Positions 17,393-26,226 are shown, numbered from the stretch's first letter. The stretch is DNA of 64,000 nt from CPC320 sp002336405 (GCA_949372595.1 CASIAN010000042.1:1-64000); one strand, 5' to 3'. Program-made: numbers and translations. Notes: generated from the sequence alone by a model not told the origin.

Positions 17393-18268
17393 ATGACAGC
17401 CTATCAACACATTGGCGTAAAACCGATTACTGGCGCGATGGGCGCTGAAGTTTTTGATGTCGATCTCTCGGCTGATTTAGACGCTGTTACCTTCGTCGAG
17501 ATTAAACGGGCGTTTCATAGTCATCTGGTGCTGATTTTTCGCGATCAGAAACTGACCGATCAGCAACAATATGATTTTTCAGCGCGCTTTGGCCCCATCA
17601 TCCCGCACCCCTATGTCAAGGGACTGCCGGACATTCCAGAAATTTTCAAGATTATCCGCGAGCCTGGCGAAAGTTATAGTTGGGACAGTTTTTATCACTC
17701 AGACCTGATGTTTCTTGAACGTCCGCCGTTGGGCGCCACGCTTTATGCAAAAGAATTGCCGCCCTATGGGGCAGATACAGCCTTTACCAATTTGTATCTT
17801 GCCTATGAGACGCTCTCGGACGGGATGAAATCCTTGTTGACGGGGTTGGAGGCGGTAAACGAATCCGGCGACCCTCAGCAATATTCAAACCGCTATCAAT
17901 CGATGGATGAATTGGCCAAAAATGACGCGATGGGTGCCACGCACCCTGTGGTGCGGGTCAATCCCGACACCGGTCGCAAGGCGCTGTTTGTCAGCCTGGC
18001 CTTTACCACGCGTTTTGTCGGCATGACCGAGCAAGAAAGCCTGCCCTTGCTAAAATATCTCTATGAGCATTCGATACAGGCGCATTTGGGCTGTCGACTT
18101 TCTTGGCAACCCGGATCAATGGCGATGTGGGATAATCGGGTATGCCTGCACCATGGCGTCAGCGATTATTTTGGCGAGGTGGCCAAACATCGTCGCGTGA
18201 TGCAACGCGCCACTATTCAGGGTGAAATCCCAATTGCAGCGGCCGCCGCGGAACCCAAAGTGGCATGA
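17393..18268 (+). CDS. TauD/TfdA-family Fe(II)/2-oxoglutarate dioxygenase
   Basis: A 291-residue dioxygenase that would hydroxylate a small acid or amine with O2 and 2-oxoglutarate. The iron ligands are H102 and D104 (YHSDLM) and a distal His at 253 or 254 (CLHHGVSDY). R267-R268 and R272 after KHRRVMQRATI fit the 2-oxoglutarate-binding Arg. NxxCLHHG resembles the TfdA/TauD branch. The start is the ATG at 17393 with GGAG seven bases upstream; a longer frame starts at 17366 without a site. It is followed by a P450 gene after 97 bases containing a tandem repeat, and is divergent from the GlxA-type regulator. A dioxygenase beside a P450 suggests stepwise oxidation of one compound. Substrate unknown. 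Confidence 0.87.
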   Translation: MTAYQHIGVKPITGAMGAEVFDVDLSADLDAVTFVEIKRAFHSHLVLIFRDQKLTDQQQYDFSARFGPIIPHPYVKGLPDIPEIFKIIREPGESYSWDSFYHSDLMFLERPPLGATLYAKELPPYGADTAFTNLYLAYETLSDGMKSLLTGLEAVNESGDPQQYSNRYQSMDELAKNDAMGATHPVVRVNPDTGRKALFVSLAFTTRFVGMTEQESLPLLKYLYEHSIQAHLGCRLSWQPGSMAMWDNRVCLHHGVSDYFGEVAKHRRVMQRATIQGEIPIAAAAAEPKVA

Positions 18269-18275
18269 GCCTCAC

Positions 18276-18333
18276 AAGGTATGGAGGCTGCGATATGCGC
18301 TTAAAAAGGGATGGAGGCGGCGGTATGCGCCGC
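18276..18333 (+). repeat. Two-copy 30-bp tandem repeat in gene gap
   Basis: Two imperfect copies with a 30-base period: AAGGTATGGAGGCTGCGATA... and AAGGGATGGAGGCGGCGGTA..., both ending in TATGCGC. They fill most of the gap between the dioxygenase and P450 genes. Each copy has a GGAGG core, so the repeat also duplicates a Shine-Dalgarno-like sequence. Confidence 0.6.
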
Positions 18334-18365
18334 CCGCCCGAACTGTCACCACGTGGTCTGTTAGA

Positions 18366-19559
18366 ATGACGGTCATTTCAGATTTACCGGAAATTGATTT
18401 TTCCGCGCCTCACTATCGCAAAGCACCGCTGTCAACGCTGGCGGGTTATGCGAAACAATTCAAACTTGCGCGTTCGGGGCGCGGTGTTGAAATCTTGGAT
18501 TATGATCTGTGCCGCGACGCCATTGTTAACCGTCGTTTTGGCACTGCGCATCCTGGATTGATGGCGCTGCTCGGCATGCCAGAAGGCCCGGCATTGCACT
18601 ATAAGCGTCATTCAATTTCGTTTCACAATCGCGGCGAGAAGCGGCGTCGCCTGAGGGTGCCGCTTACCACTTTGATGGGCCCCAAAAGATCAGAACAGTT
18701 TCGCACAGGTATCAGGCAAGTAGTTCACGAGACGCTTGCAAGCCTGCCGCGCGACAGGCCGATTGATATTATTGCGGCGCTGTGTGATCCTATCCCCAGC
18801 CGAGTGTATTGCTATTGGGTTGATGCCCCGATGGCCGATGCTGAATTTATCGCGCGCAGCTCGCATGTTGTGCAGCAGGTGCACAGCCGTAACCCCGAGA
18901 CCACGCAGGCGGTTACAGAGAGTTTCGAGGCACTTTTAGGGTATGTTGACCGCCGTATTGCAGCCGTCCGTCAAACCCCTAATGACAGCCTTTTGTCACA
19001 ATTGATCCGCGCCACCAAAACCGGGCAGCTGACCGAAGACGACTTGCGCAATTGGGTTGTCAAACTGGCTGAGGCAAACACGGATAATTCGTCACATCAA
19101 ATCGCCATTGCGGTGATTGAATTGGCCTCACGTCCAGAGATTTGGGCGATGCTTGGGCGCAACCCTTCCTTGGTGCCGCAGGCGCTTCGCGAGGTCATGC
19201 GCTATCATCCCAGATCGTTGTCAACCTCGCGCGAAGCACTTGAAGATGTCGACCTAGAGGGCGTTTCTATCCCGAAAGGTACAGTAGTTTTTGCAAATAT
19301 TGCTGCCGCGCATTGGAACGCGCATTATTTTCCAGCCCCTAATCAGTTTGACATCAACCGACCTGACAAACCCGCGCATCTTAATTTTGGTGGTGGGGTA
19401 TTCTCTTGTATCGGGCGGTTTGCAGTCACGATCGAGATCGAGGAAGTGATTGCCCATATGGCGGCGCATTTCCCGGCGCTCAAGATCACCAAATCGGTTT
19501 TTGCGCACTCTGCGATGTTTACATCTGTCACCGCATTAGAGGCTGTATTGGACGGATAA
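18366..19559 (+). CDS. Cytochrome P450 with atypical I-helix
   Basis: A 397-residue soluble bacterial P450. The haem-binding loop is FGGGVFSCIG (341-350, Cys348 the ligand; Phe346 replaces the usual His) and the ExxR motif is E276-R279 (REVMR). The oxygen-activating I-helix motif, normally A-G-x-D/E-T, reads A236-N-T-D239-N240, with Asn in place of both the Gly and the conserved Thr. P450cin is a known natural case of Asn at the Thr position. The start is the ATG at 18366; the long frame beginning at 18222 overlaps the dioxygenase gene and is rejected. No ferredoxin or reductase gene is nearby, so electrons must come from elsewhere. It probably works with the dioxygenase upstream. Confidence 0.88.
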   Translation: MTVISDLPEIDFSAPHYRKAPLSTLAGYAKQFKLARSGRGVEILDYDLCRDAIVNRRFGTAHPGLMALLGMPEGPALHYKRHSISFHNRGEKRRRLRVPLTTLMGPKRSEQFRTGIRQVVHETLASLPRDRPIDIIAALCDPIPSRVYCYWVDAPMADAEFIARSSHVVQQVHSRNPETTQAVTESFEALLGYVDRRIAAVRQTPNDSLLSQLIRATKTGQLTEDDLRNWVVKLAEANTDNSSHQIAIAVIELASRPEIWAMLGRNPSLVPQALREVMRYHPRSLSTSREALEDVDLEGVSIPKGTVVFANIAAAHWNAHYFPAPNQFDINRPDKPAHLNFGGGVFSCIGRFAVTIEIEEVIAHMAAHFPALKITKSVFAHSAMFTSVTALEAVLDG

Positions 19560-19560
19560 A

Positions 19561-19628
19561 TTATTAGGCCCAGTATATTATTAGGCCCAGTAAATTAGTC
19601 GGCTCAGTAAATTAGTCGGCCCGGTGTC
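19561..19628 (+). repeat. Four-copy 17-bp degenerate tandem repeat
   Basis: Right after the P450 stop codon are four consecutive 17-base units: TTATTAGGCCCAGTATA, TTATTAGGCCCAGTAAA, TTAGTCGGCTCAGTAAA and TTAGTCGGCCCGGTGTC. Copies 1 and 2 differ by one base. Role unknown. About 140 further bases to 19768 hold no recognisable gene. Confidence 0.75.
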
Positions 19629-19768
19629 TGTAATGTCTCAGCCCAATTTTGCAAAATGGTCTTATAGCGCAAATTTCTTTGCAGCGGCACTGGCATGTGA
19701 TGTGACCGGCTGTTGGCCGGCGTCAGGTGTCGCTTTTCAGGCCAAAATTGGTGGTATTGGGACTTAAG

Positions 19769-20857
19769 TTAGACCAGCATTCCGCGTGCTGCGACGGGGA
19801 TCACGTCAACGATTTCACCGCGGCGCACCGCCACCAATTGATCGACCATATTGACCGCCACGCAGACATGATTTGGGATGACGCGGACAATATCGCCAAT
19901 CGCAGGCTTGTGGTCGCATTTGGAAAGATCGAGAAACCCGTGTTCTTCGGCAAATTTATGGATGCGCGCTTTGGGGTGCTCAAGGATCATTCCAAATCCG
20001 TCCAAACCTCCGCTGTCTGAGGTCAATGTCTTTGAGCCGGCATCCAGAATGCCACGCTCTGGTCCGCTGCGGCTGACGACGCTAGTGAAAACTTGGAACG
20101 CGCAGTCCTCAAGCGTTGCCACACCGGCCTTTATCATCATACGATCGTTGAAAATGCATGTGCCGGCACGATGTTCGGTTGCACCTTTCAGACTCCCGAT
20201 ATGAGCAAAGTTTGGGGTGCCTCCGGTCGAGACAATTTTGGCAGACAGTCCAAGATCGCTGAGGCCGGCCGCAGTGTTGTCAAAGAAAAGCTGAGTGCGT
20301 GGCCAGCCATCAAGAGAGGGGTAAAACAACAGGCCAGCAAAATTCAGATACGGGTCATCGCGGATGATCCGGGCCAGCGCCAAGGCTTGTTGCGGTGTCT
20401 CAACGCCTGCACGCTTTTGTCCGGTATCACATTCTATCAGTACATCCATGGGCCGGCCGGCTTGATCCGCAGCCTTTGAATACGCGCTCAGAGACACAGT
20501 ATTGTCGGCGCAAACCTTAAGTGGAAGATGGCTTTGCAATGCGGCTAAGCGACCGGAGCGCGCTGCACCTAAAAGGTTGGTTGCGATTATGATATCGGTG
20601 ATGCCCGCATTTGCCATCACCTCGGCCTCCCCCAGCTTTTGGCAGGTGATGCCTAGCGCGCCTGCCTTGATCTGCAGATTGGCCAGCATGGGGGATTTAT
20701 GGGTCTTGATATGGGGTCGGTTGGCCAGCCCGACAGCATCGCAGCGTTCTTGGGCTTTCACAATGTTGCGAGCGACCAAATCGAGATCGATCACCGCACA
20801 GGGTGTGCCAAATCTCTCGATGATTGCCGTCTTGAGGGTGGTCATGTCTTTCGTCAT
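19769..20857 (-). CDS. DSD1-family PLP enzyme (D-serine dehydratase/D-threonine aldolase-like)
   Basis: A 362-residue fold-type III PLP enzyme with an alanine-racemase-like barrel and a D-serine-dehydratase-like C-terminal domain. The PLP lysine is in RPHIKTHKS, and STGGTPNF binds the cofactor phosphate. The divalent metal site is suggested by the His and Cys of NHVC near the C-terminus. Family members are metal-dependent D-serine dehydratase, D-threonine aldolase and D-threo-3-hydroxyaspartate dehydratase; the sequence alone does not choose. The start is the ATG at 20857, with AAAAAGG seven bases upstream. It converges on the P450 and diverges from the aminotransferase gene. A 3-hydroxy-D-amino acid acted on by this lyase could be made by a hydroxylase such as the nearby dioxygenase, but that link is speculative. 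Confidence 0.82.
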   Translation of the reverse strand: MTKDMTTLKTAIIERFGTPCAVIDLDLVARNIVKAQERCDAVGLANRPHIKTHKSPMLANLQIKAGALGITCQKLGEAEVMANAGITDIIIATNLLGAARSGRLAALQSHLPLKVCADNTVSLSAYSKAADQAGRPMDVLIECDTGQKRAGVETPQQALALARIIRDDPYLNFAGLLFYPSLDGWPRTQLFFDNTAAGLSDLGLSAKIVSTGGTPNFAHIGSLKGATEHRAGTCIFNDRMMIKAGVATLEDCAFQVFTSVVSRSGPERGILDAGSKTLTSDSGGLDGFGMILEHPKARIHKFAEEHGFLDLSKCDHKPAIGDIVRVIPNHVCVAVNMVDQLVAVRRGEIVDVIPVAARGMLV

Positions 20858-21245
20858 TTTCAACCTTTTTTATTTGCCTGTGCTGCGGGACGGGGCTTGC
20901 CCGGGGTAAATCGGCGCCCTCAAAAGGGGCGCATGATGGTGTGAACTTGTTAATGCTTGGCCTATTTAGTGCATTTCTACAATGTTCCTGTGAAGCCACT
21001 GCGCCATAGGTTGATTGCCTGCGCACGCTTATCACAGGGCAGCCGACGTTTGATGACGACCTTTTCCAATTGCTTGCACCGTGATTTCATTGACAGTCTG
21101 GACCATTTTCGACATCCACATGGCTGTTAGCTGTTCGCAATCGTTGTGCTGCGGTCCCGCAACTTTCACCTCTCTGAGGTGCAGTGCTGTGACATTGGTG
21201 TATCGGTCTATTTATTTGTCGCCAAAGCGTGATTGGGGAGAAACC
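20858..21245. other. Divergent intergenic region, no gene seen
   Basis: About 390 bases between the divergent DSD1-type and aminotransferase genes. It must carry both promoters. The longer frame that reaches back to 21081 from the aminotransferase has no family-like sequence and no good start. I see no riboswitch-like or repeated structure. Confidence 0.4.
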
Positions 21246-22418
21246 ATGTCACATTTACAGTTTGCCAAGGGAATTTCCAGACTGGGAACCGAATCCGCCT
21301 TCGTGGTTCTCTCGCGGGCGCAAAAGCTTGCCGCCGAGGGGCATGACATCATCAATCTAGGCATTGGTCAGCCGGATTTTAGGACCCCTGAGCACATTGT
21401 TCAGGCGGGTATTCAGGCGTTGAAAGACGGCCATCATGGGTATACGCCAGCCAATGGTTTGCCGCAACTGCGCGAGGCTGTGGCGCAAGACCTGCACCAC
21501 CGGCATGGCGCAACGGTTAATCCCGACAATGTGATTGTGGTTCCGGGTGGTAAGCCGACCATGTTTTTTGCGGTGTTGATGTTTGGGGAGCCGGGGGTTG
21601 AAATCATGTATCCCAACCCCGGTTTTCCGATTTACGAATCCGTCATTCAATACAGTGGTGCGACGCCGGTTCCGATTGCGCTGCGCGAAGAGAACGGTTT
21701 TGCCTTTGACGCGGCAACGGTTCTGTCACAAATTACCGATCGTACGCGGCTAATTATTATGAACAGTCCGGCCAATCCAACTGGCGGGGTCACGCCAAAG
21801 GCCGAAATTGACAAGCTTGTGGCAGGACTGGCCGCGCACCCGCGAGTGGCGCTTTTATCGGACGAGATTTACAGCCAGATGCTTTATGATGGCCGCGCGC
21901 ATGTCAGCCTGCTCAGCTATCCCGAAATTCGGGACCGTCTGATTGTTCTGGACGGTTGGTCGAAAACCTATGCAATGACCGGCTGGCGCATGGGTTATGC
22001 AGTTTGGCCGGACGCCATGGTTGATCCGGTGACCCGCCTGTGCATCAATGACCATTCTTGTGTGAACGCTGCAGCGCAGTTTGCTGGACTTGCGGCTTTG
22101 ACTGGACCCAAGGATGCCGTGGTTGAGATGGTAAGCCAGTTTGACAGCCGGCGCCGGGTGATTGTTGAGGCTTTGAATGATCTGCCGGGCGTGCGCTGTA
22201 CAGATGCAGCGGGCGCATTTTACGCTTTTCCTAATATTTCCAGCACTGGTCTGAGTGCGAAAGAGGCGCAGGATCTGTTTTTAGATCAAGCCGGTGTTGC
22301 CACGGTTGCCGGCACTAGTTTTGGGGTGCACGGCGAAGGCTTTGTGCGGTTTTCTTATGCCAACAGTACCGAGAACATCTTGCGTGCTATCGACCGTATT
22401 CGCCCTTTGATCGGGTGA
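21246..22418 (+). CDS. Class I/II pyridoxal-phosphate aminotransferase
   Basis: A 390-residue fold-type I aminotransferase of the aspartate/aromatic group. INLGIGQPDF is the N-terminal substrate motif, NSPANPTGG carries the Asn that contacts PLP, SDEIYSQM holds the Asp, and GWSKTYAMTGWRMGY contains the Schiff-base Lys and the phosphate-binding Arg. The C-terminal Arg of VRFSYANS would bind the substrate carboxylate. Length is typical. The start is the ATG at 21246 with GGGGAG upstream. A LysR remnant lies 75 bases downstream in the opposite direction; an intact version may once have regulated it. The amino acid used cannot be told from sequence. Confidence 0.87.
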   Translation: MSHLQFAKGISRLGTESAFVVLSRAQKLAAEGHDIINLGIGQPDFRTPEHIVQAGIQALKDGHHGYTPANGLPQLREAVAQDLHHRHGATVNPDNVIVVPGGKPTMFFAVLMFGEPGVEIMYPNPGFPIYESVIQYSGATPVPIALREENGFAFDAATVLSQITDRTRLIIMNSPANPTGGVTPKAEIDKLVAGLAAHPRVALLSDEIYSQMLYDGRAHVSLLSYPEIRDRLIVLDGWSKTYAMTGWRMGYAVWPDAMVDPVTRLCINDHSCVNAAAQFAGLAALTGPKDAVVEMVSQFDSRRRVIVEALNDLPGVRCTDAAGAFYAFPNISSTGLSAKEAQDLFLDQAGVATVAGTSFGVHGEGFVRFSYANSTENILRAIDRIRPLIG

Positions 22419-22493
22419 GATACCAAGCATGTCCGGCTTGGAATGCCATTTAGAAATTGGAATTTCCATAAATTATTGACCCACAAATCTGGT

Positions 22494-22960
22494 TCATGCG
22501 GTGTCCTCGTCAATGATACATCGCTCGGATCTCGCATCAGAAAAGTGTTCGCGGCATGCGTCGACGAAATGCTGGACCAACTGGCGCGGTTGGGATTTGT
22601 CATACGCAATGGCCTGTGTCAAAGGTGTCAAAGGTGTCAGAGGGTCAGCAATAGGAAGCCTAGCTAAAGTGCCGGCTTCAGAGCTTTGCTTAGTTAAGGG
22701 CTGCATATTGAGAATTGCACATCCATGGCCAGCGCTGGCAAGGCTGCGACCATTTCCGTTGAACTGGCCAAGGCGGCAATGGAAAATGCCTTGGATTGGG
22801 TTGTGCAAAGCCCGCGGTAATAAGCTGCCGCAACGGGGCGGCTTAAGTCCACCATAGGTTCGTTAGCGATCTGTGCCATGCTAACGCTTCTTTGATCTGC
22901 CAAGTGGTGCGATTTGAGCAAAACGCAGTAAGCTGGGGCCTCAATTGAAACCTCAAAACT
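22494..22960 (-). pseudogene. LysR-type regulator remnant (effector domain only)
   Basis: Two minus-strand frames give the LysR substrate-binding domain in order. First comes APAYCVLLKSHHLADQ...ANEPMVDLSRPVAAAYYRGL...STEMV. Then, after a frame change near 22730, GCAILNMQPLTKQSS...QAIAYDKSQPRQLVQHFVDACREHFS follows, ending at 22494. This matches the C-terminal half of LysR regulators. The DNA-binding half is missing because an IS5-type transposase frame begins immediately at about 22961. The 9-base triplication at 22616-22642 adds an in-frame TPLTPLT to the C-terminal part. Dead gene. Confidence 0.7.
22616..22642. repeat. Three-copy 9-bp tandem repeat
   Basis: GTGTCAAAG, GTGTCAAAG, GTGTCAGAG occur in direct succession inside the LysR remnant. 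The unit is three codons, so it lengthens the reading frame without shifting it. It is a short replication-slippage product. Confidence 0.8.
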
Positions 22961-23470
22961 TATTAGGCTCAGGACACATAACCAAAATATAACGATTGCG
23001 GCGAGCATTATGGCTGAGAGAAATACTGTCGGGCTTCTGTCGTAGCGGGTTGCGACGCGTCTCCAGTCTTTGATTTTGCCGAACATGCGTTCGATACGTT
23101 TGCGGCGTTTGTAGCGCCTCTTATCGTATTTGATGGTCGTCTTGGGTGATTTTCGCCCAGCGATACAGGGACGAGTTCCCCATTCTATCAGGCCTTCTCA
23201 AAACCAGTCGGCGTCATATCCCCTATCTGCAAGTAACCAATCCGCCTCTGGTCGGCCGTGCATCAATGCAGCTGCACCAGTATAATCGCTGATTTGACCA
23301 GCCGTGATAAAGAAGCGGACAGGACGCCCGTTGCCTTCTGTAACTGCGTGGCGTTTTGTATTCATTCCACCTTTGGTCTGTCCTATCAGACGCCCACGCC
23401 CTCCTTTTTTACTCTCAGGCGGGAAGTGTTTGCTCCCACGGTTTGATGGTGCGATCTGTTCTTTGGAATG
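22961..23470 (-). pseudogene. IS5-family transposase remnant with in-frame TGA
   Basis: One continuous minus-strand frame reads KKGGRGRLIGQTKGGMNTKRH, then RPVRFFITAGQISDYTGAAAL, WLLADRGYDADWF, a TGA at 23198-23200, EGLIEWGTRPCIAGRK, YDKRRYKRRKRIERMFGKIKDWRRVATRYD and FLSAI...VIFWL. This is the C-terminal two thirds of an IS5-type DDE transposase, with the second Asp in DRGYDADW and the Glu in KRIERMFG. At the TGA the family has Arg, so a CGA to TGA transition is the likely cause. The N-terminal part is replaced by the IS481 remnant, and the C-terminal frame runs directly into LysR sequence. Inactive. Confidence 0.7.
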
Positions 23471-23481
23471 GAAGGGAGCAT

Positions 23482-24498
23482 TATGGGACAAGTCCTTCAC
23501 GGCTGCGCCACGACCACGCACGCAACCAGAGCCACAATACAGCGATCCATTGGCTGACAGGGTTATGCGCAGCATGATCCCGAGAAGCGCAAGCTACAAC
23601 CGTGGCGCTGAGCCGAGAACCCGGCATCAATGTCAAAACAGTCGCCAAGTGGCGTAAGCGCGAGACATTAAAAGATCGTAAGACCGGCCCGACGGAACCA
23701 TCTCGACGGTTCTGAGCTCGTCTGAGGAGGCGATGATCGTGGCTTTTCAGCGCCATACACTTCTGCCGCTCGATGAGTGCCTACGCCCTTCAGCCGTCGA
23801 TCCCAGATCTTACGCGCCCTTCACTGCATCGTTGTCTACAACGGCATGGGATTTCCCGACTGCCAGATATGGAAGGCGACAAGCCCAACAGACAGAAGTT
23901 CAAAAGATATCCCATCGGCTATTTCCATATCGACATTGCCGAACTGCGCATAAATGAAGGTAAGCTTTATCTCTTTGTCGCCATTGACCGAACCAGTAAG
24001 TTTGCGGTGGCACTGCTTGTAGATAAAGCAAACCGCAAAACGGCCTGAGAGTTTCTAGAGACTGTGCTCGAAGCCGTGCCCTATGAAATCCACACAATCC
24101 TAACAGACAACGCCATCCAGTTTTGTGAGCAGCCGCGCGATCGCAACACGCCTTACTCCCGGCCCATGCGGTTTGATATGATCTGCGCGGCAAACGAGAT
24201 CGAGCATCGCCTAACCCAGCCAAACCATCCATGGACCAACGGGCAAGTCGAACGGACGGACCGCACGATTAAGGACGCAACCGTGAAGCGGTGTCACTAC
24301 GATAGTCACGATCAGCTTCGCAACCATCTCAGCGACTTTTTTAATGCCTACAATTATGCACGCCGTCTCAAGACACTCAGCGGCCTGACCCCTTACGAAT
24401 ACATCTGCAAAATCTGGACTTCTGAGCCAGATCAATTCATCTTAAATCCGATCCATCAGATGCCGGGACTGAACACCTATCAGAATATCCCAGCGTGA
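23482..24498 (+). pseudogene. IS481-family transposase, multiply broken
   Basis: Starting at the ATG at 23482 (MGQVLHGCATTTHATRATIQRS) several frames together make one IS481-type transposase. ALSREPGINVKTVAKWRKRETL is the helix-turn-helix; then come EEAMIVAFQRHTLLPLDECL, ALQPSIPDLTR, LHRCLQRHGISRLPD and FHIDIAELR (first Asp). After a TGA at 24046-24048 follow LTDNAIQF (second Asp), NHPWTNGQVERTDRTIKD (Glu) and LSGLTPYEYICKIW. At least two frameshifts lie before 23780, a stop occurs near 23552, and the TGA before EFLETVL sits where the family has Trp. Outer ends are unclear; TGT at 23427 and ACA at 24529-24531 are weak candidates. Inactive. Confidence 0.7.
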
Positions 24499-24651
24499 CC
24501 GTCAAGGCCGCGTCACTGGCGCAAAAAAACATCGGAATTTATTCTGGATGCAGCAACGATTTAGACTGCTCAAGTGGCTTGACGCATTGTTGCGCAGCGC
24601 TTTCGAGCGCTGCCATGCCATACGCCAAACCGAGGCAATTATTCTGGTTGG

Positions 24652-25794
24652 TTATTCAGACGCGCAACGTGCCATGATATCTTTGCCAAGTTTTTCAATT
24701 AAGGCCGCAAAATCTAAAATTGCCTCTTTGTGTATGATGAGACGTTGGCCAATAGAATATTGAATATCCTGACTTCGTTTTACATAGTCCGCGTCCACAA
24801 TGCCCTGCTGATGAGCCAACAGGTGTCTTTGCTGAAAGTAGATTGTCAACCGGCTCATAGCCTCTTTTCCGAGAATAGTTTTATAACTCACGCCTAGCTG
24901 GGCCTCCCACAATCCAGACCCTTCGTCCAAGCGCTGAAATGCGTTGCGCTTGGCAGACTGACCAGTACGCCGCTCATAGAGCTGTTCAGACAGCCTTTGA
25001 AAAGACATTACGGAATCTTGCATGGCTTTTTCCAGAAACGCTTGCTCCATGACCTGCGCCTCATCTGGCTCAAAACTCTTTCGAAGCTCATCGCCAACCC
25101 CTGCGGTTATCCGAATGGATTTAAGGGTCTGCACAAACGTATGACTTGCTGAGTTCTGTCCGCAACTTGGACAAAAATATGCAGCACCGACATATGAATA
25201 ACGGCACTTACAATATTCGCAGGTCGTTTTTAGTCTCATGGGGTCTGCTGCCTTCAACGGTAGCAAAACAGTGTGGCGACCGCCCTTAAGATTCAAGGTT
25301 ATGCTAAAAAATGAGTTTCGATTGGCACGGCGCTTGGACACCGCTTCATCTGCCCGGATTGCCGCATTAAGTTTGTTCATGACGTGATTTTGTGCGTACT
25401 CTTTGGCTGCTTTCATCTGTTCCGTGGTAAGCCAAGCATCCGCTTTCTCTGCATGGCGGCAAGAAGGGCAAAAAATCTCTTCATCACGTAAAATGTTTTT
25501 ATAATCCTCTTCCGATACCTTGAATTGGAATAAGCATTTTTCTGATGGGCATTCTTTATCAAGAAACCCATCGGCATCAGCCTCAATAGGCACGGTGATT
25601 TCTTTAGTTTTTTGATAAGTCACGTAATTGACGTTGCAGGTGTTCAAACATGTTTTATCCTTTAAATCATTTCTATCAATGTCACTCGCGGGCGCCTGCA
25701 CAAGTCTACCTTTTGATACGACGTTGGCTGATAAATTTTCAAACGTCAGATTGCAGTCTGGCCCGACTTGAGTCGGTTTGTCAGGGCTGGTCAT
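24652..25794 (-). CDS. Uncharacterised double zinc-ribbon protein with HEPN-like C-terminus
   Basis: A 380-residue protein I do not recognise as a named family. It has two four-cysteine sets of zinc-ribbon type: C82 and C87 with C109 and C112 (CPSEKC, CPSC), and C192 and C195 with C208 and C211 (CEYC, CPSC). After a helical region it ends with FQQRHLLAHQQGIVDADYV, where R323-HLLA-H328 fits the RxxxxH motif of HEPN RNases and the following QGIVDxxY resembles several HEPN families. HEPN proteins are often toxins or antiviral RNases, so an RNA-cleaving defence role is possible but unproven. The frame is intact although flanked by dead IS elements, which suggests selection or recent arrival. The ATG at 25794 has no Shine-Dalgarno sequence, so translation may be leaderless. 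Confidence 0.7.
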   Translation of the reverse strand: MTSPDKPTQVGPDCNLTFENLSANVVSKGRLVQAPASDIDRNDLKDKTCLNTCNVNYVTYQKTKEITVPIEADADGFLDKECPSEKCLFQFKVSEEDYKNILRDEEIFCPSCRHAEKADAWLTTEQMKAAKEYAQNHVMNKLNAAIRADEAVSKRRANRNSFFSITLNLKGGRHTVLLPLKAADPMRLKTTCEYCKCRYSYVGAAYFCPSCGQNSASHTFVQTLKSIRITAGVGDELRKSFEPDEAQVMEQAFLEKAMQDSVMSFQRLSEQLYERRTGQSAKRNAFQRLDEGSGLWEAQLGVSYKTILGKEAMSRLTIYFQQRHLLAHQQGIVDADYVKRSQDIQYSIGQRLIIHKEAILDFAALIEKLGKDIMARCASE

Positions 25795-26226
25795 CTAAAA
25801 TATTTTTAGTTGAATGTGCAGCGAACCTACTCGCGTTCATCTGATTCAGCAAGCCAGCCATCGCGCCGGGTTTTCTTATGCCATGACGATAAAATTTAGC
25901 AAAATCACCAGGCGCATCGGGCACGTTATCGGGGTGCGGCGTCGCGGCGCGATCCGCCCGAAAGGCCAGTATTCCAGCAATCGACGTCTATGAAGGATTG
26001 TGTGGAGATCTAAGCTGGTGGCAGCGTGCCTAACGCTGTTTTCGGCTCCCCAAAGATTACACGTGGTGCGCGCCGCAATTATAGCACTGATGTTGATATC
26101 TGGTTCGCAGGCGGGGGCTGAGGCAGGCTAAAGAATTAATTGTACCCTGAATTATGGGAACCATGTTACACTGCACTCACGACATACGATCTTGTATGTC
26201 TTTATCAATATAGATTGGATTAATTT
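25795..26226. other. Intergenic stretch without recognisable gene
   Basis: About 430 bases upstream of the zinc-ribbon gene and of the small plus-strand gene at 26227. Short frames exist; one ends in a signal-peptide-like run (RAAIIALMLISGSQAGAEA, about 26067-26130), but no complete gene or start could be supported. It presumably holds the divergent promoters. Confidence 0.35.

Noticed and set aside
22423..22441. CCAAGC...GCTTGG palindrome after the aminotransferase as terminator
   Set aside because: Six-bp stem without a following T run; could be chance.
14036..24048. TGA stops at Trp positions in DUF4145 (14036) and IS481 (24046) could mean TGA codes Trp
   Set aside because: Many intact genes here end with TGA (the first permease, hisS, hisZ, rnhB-region neighbours), and one dead IS5 has TGA at an Arg position. 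Ordinary transitions explain all three.
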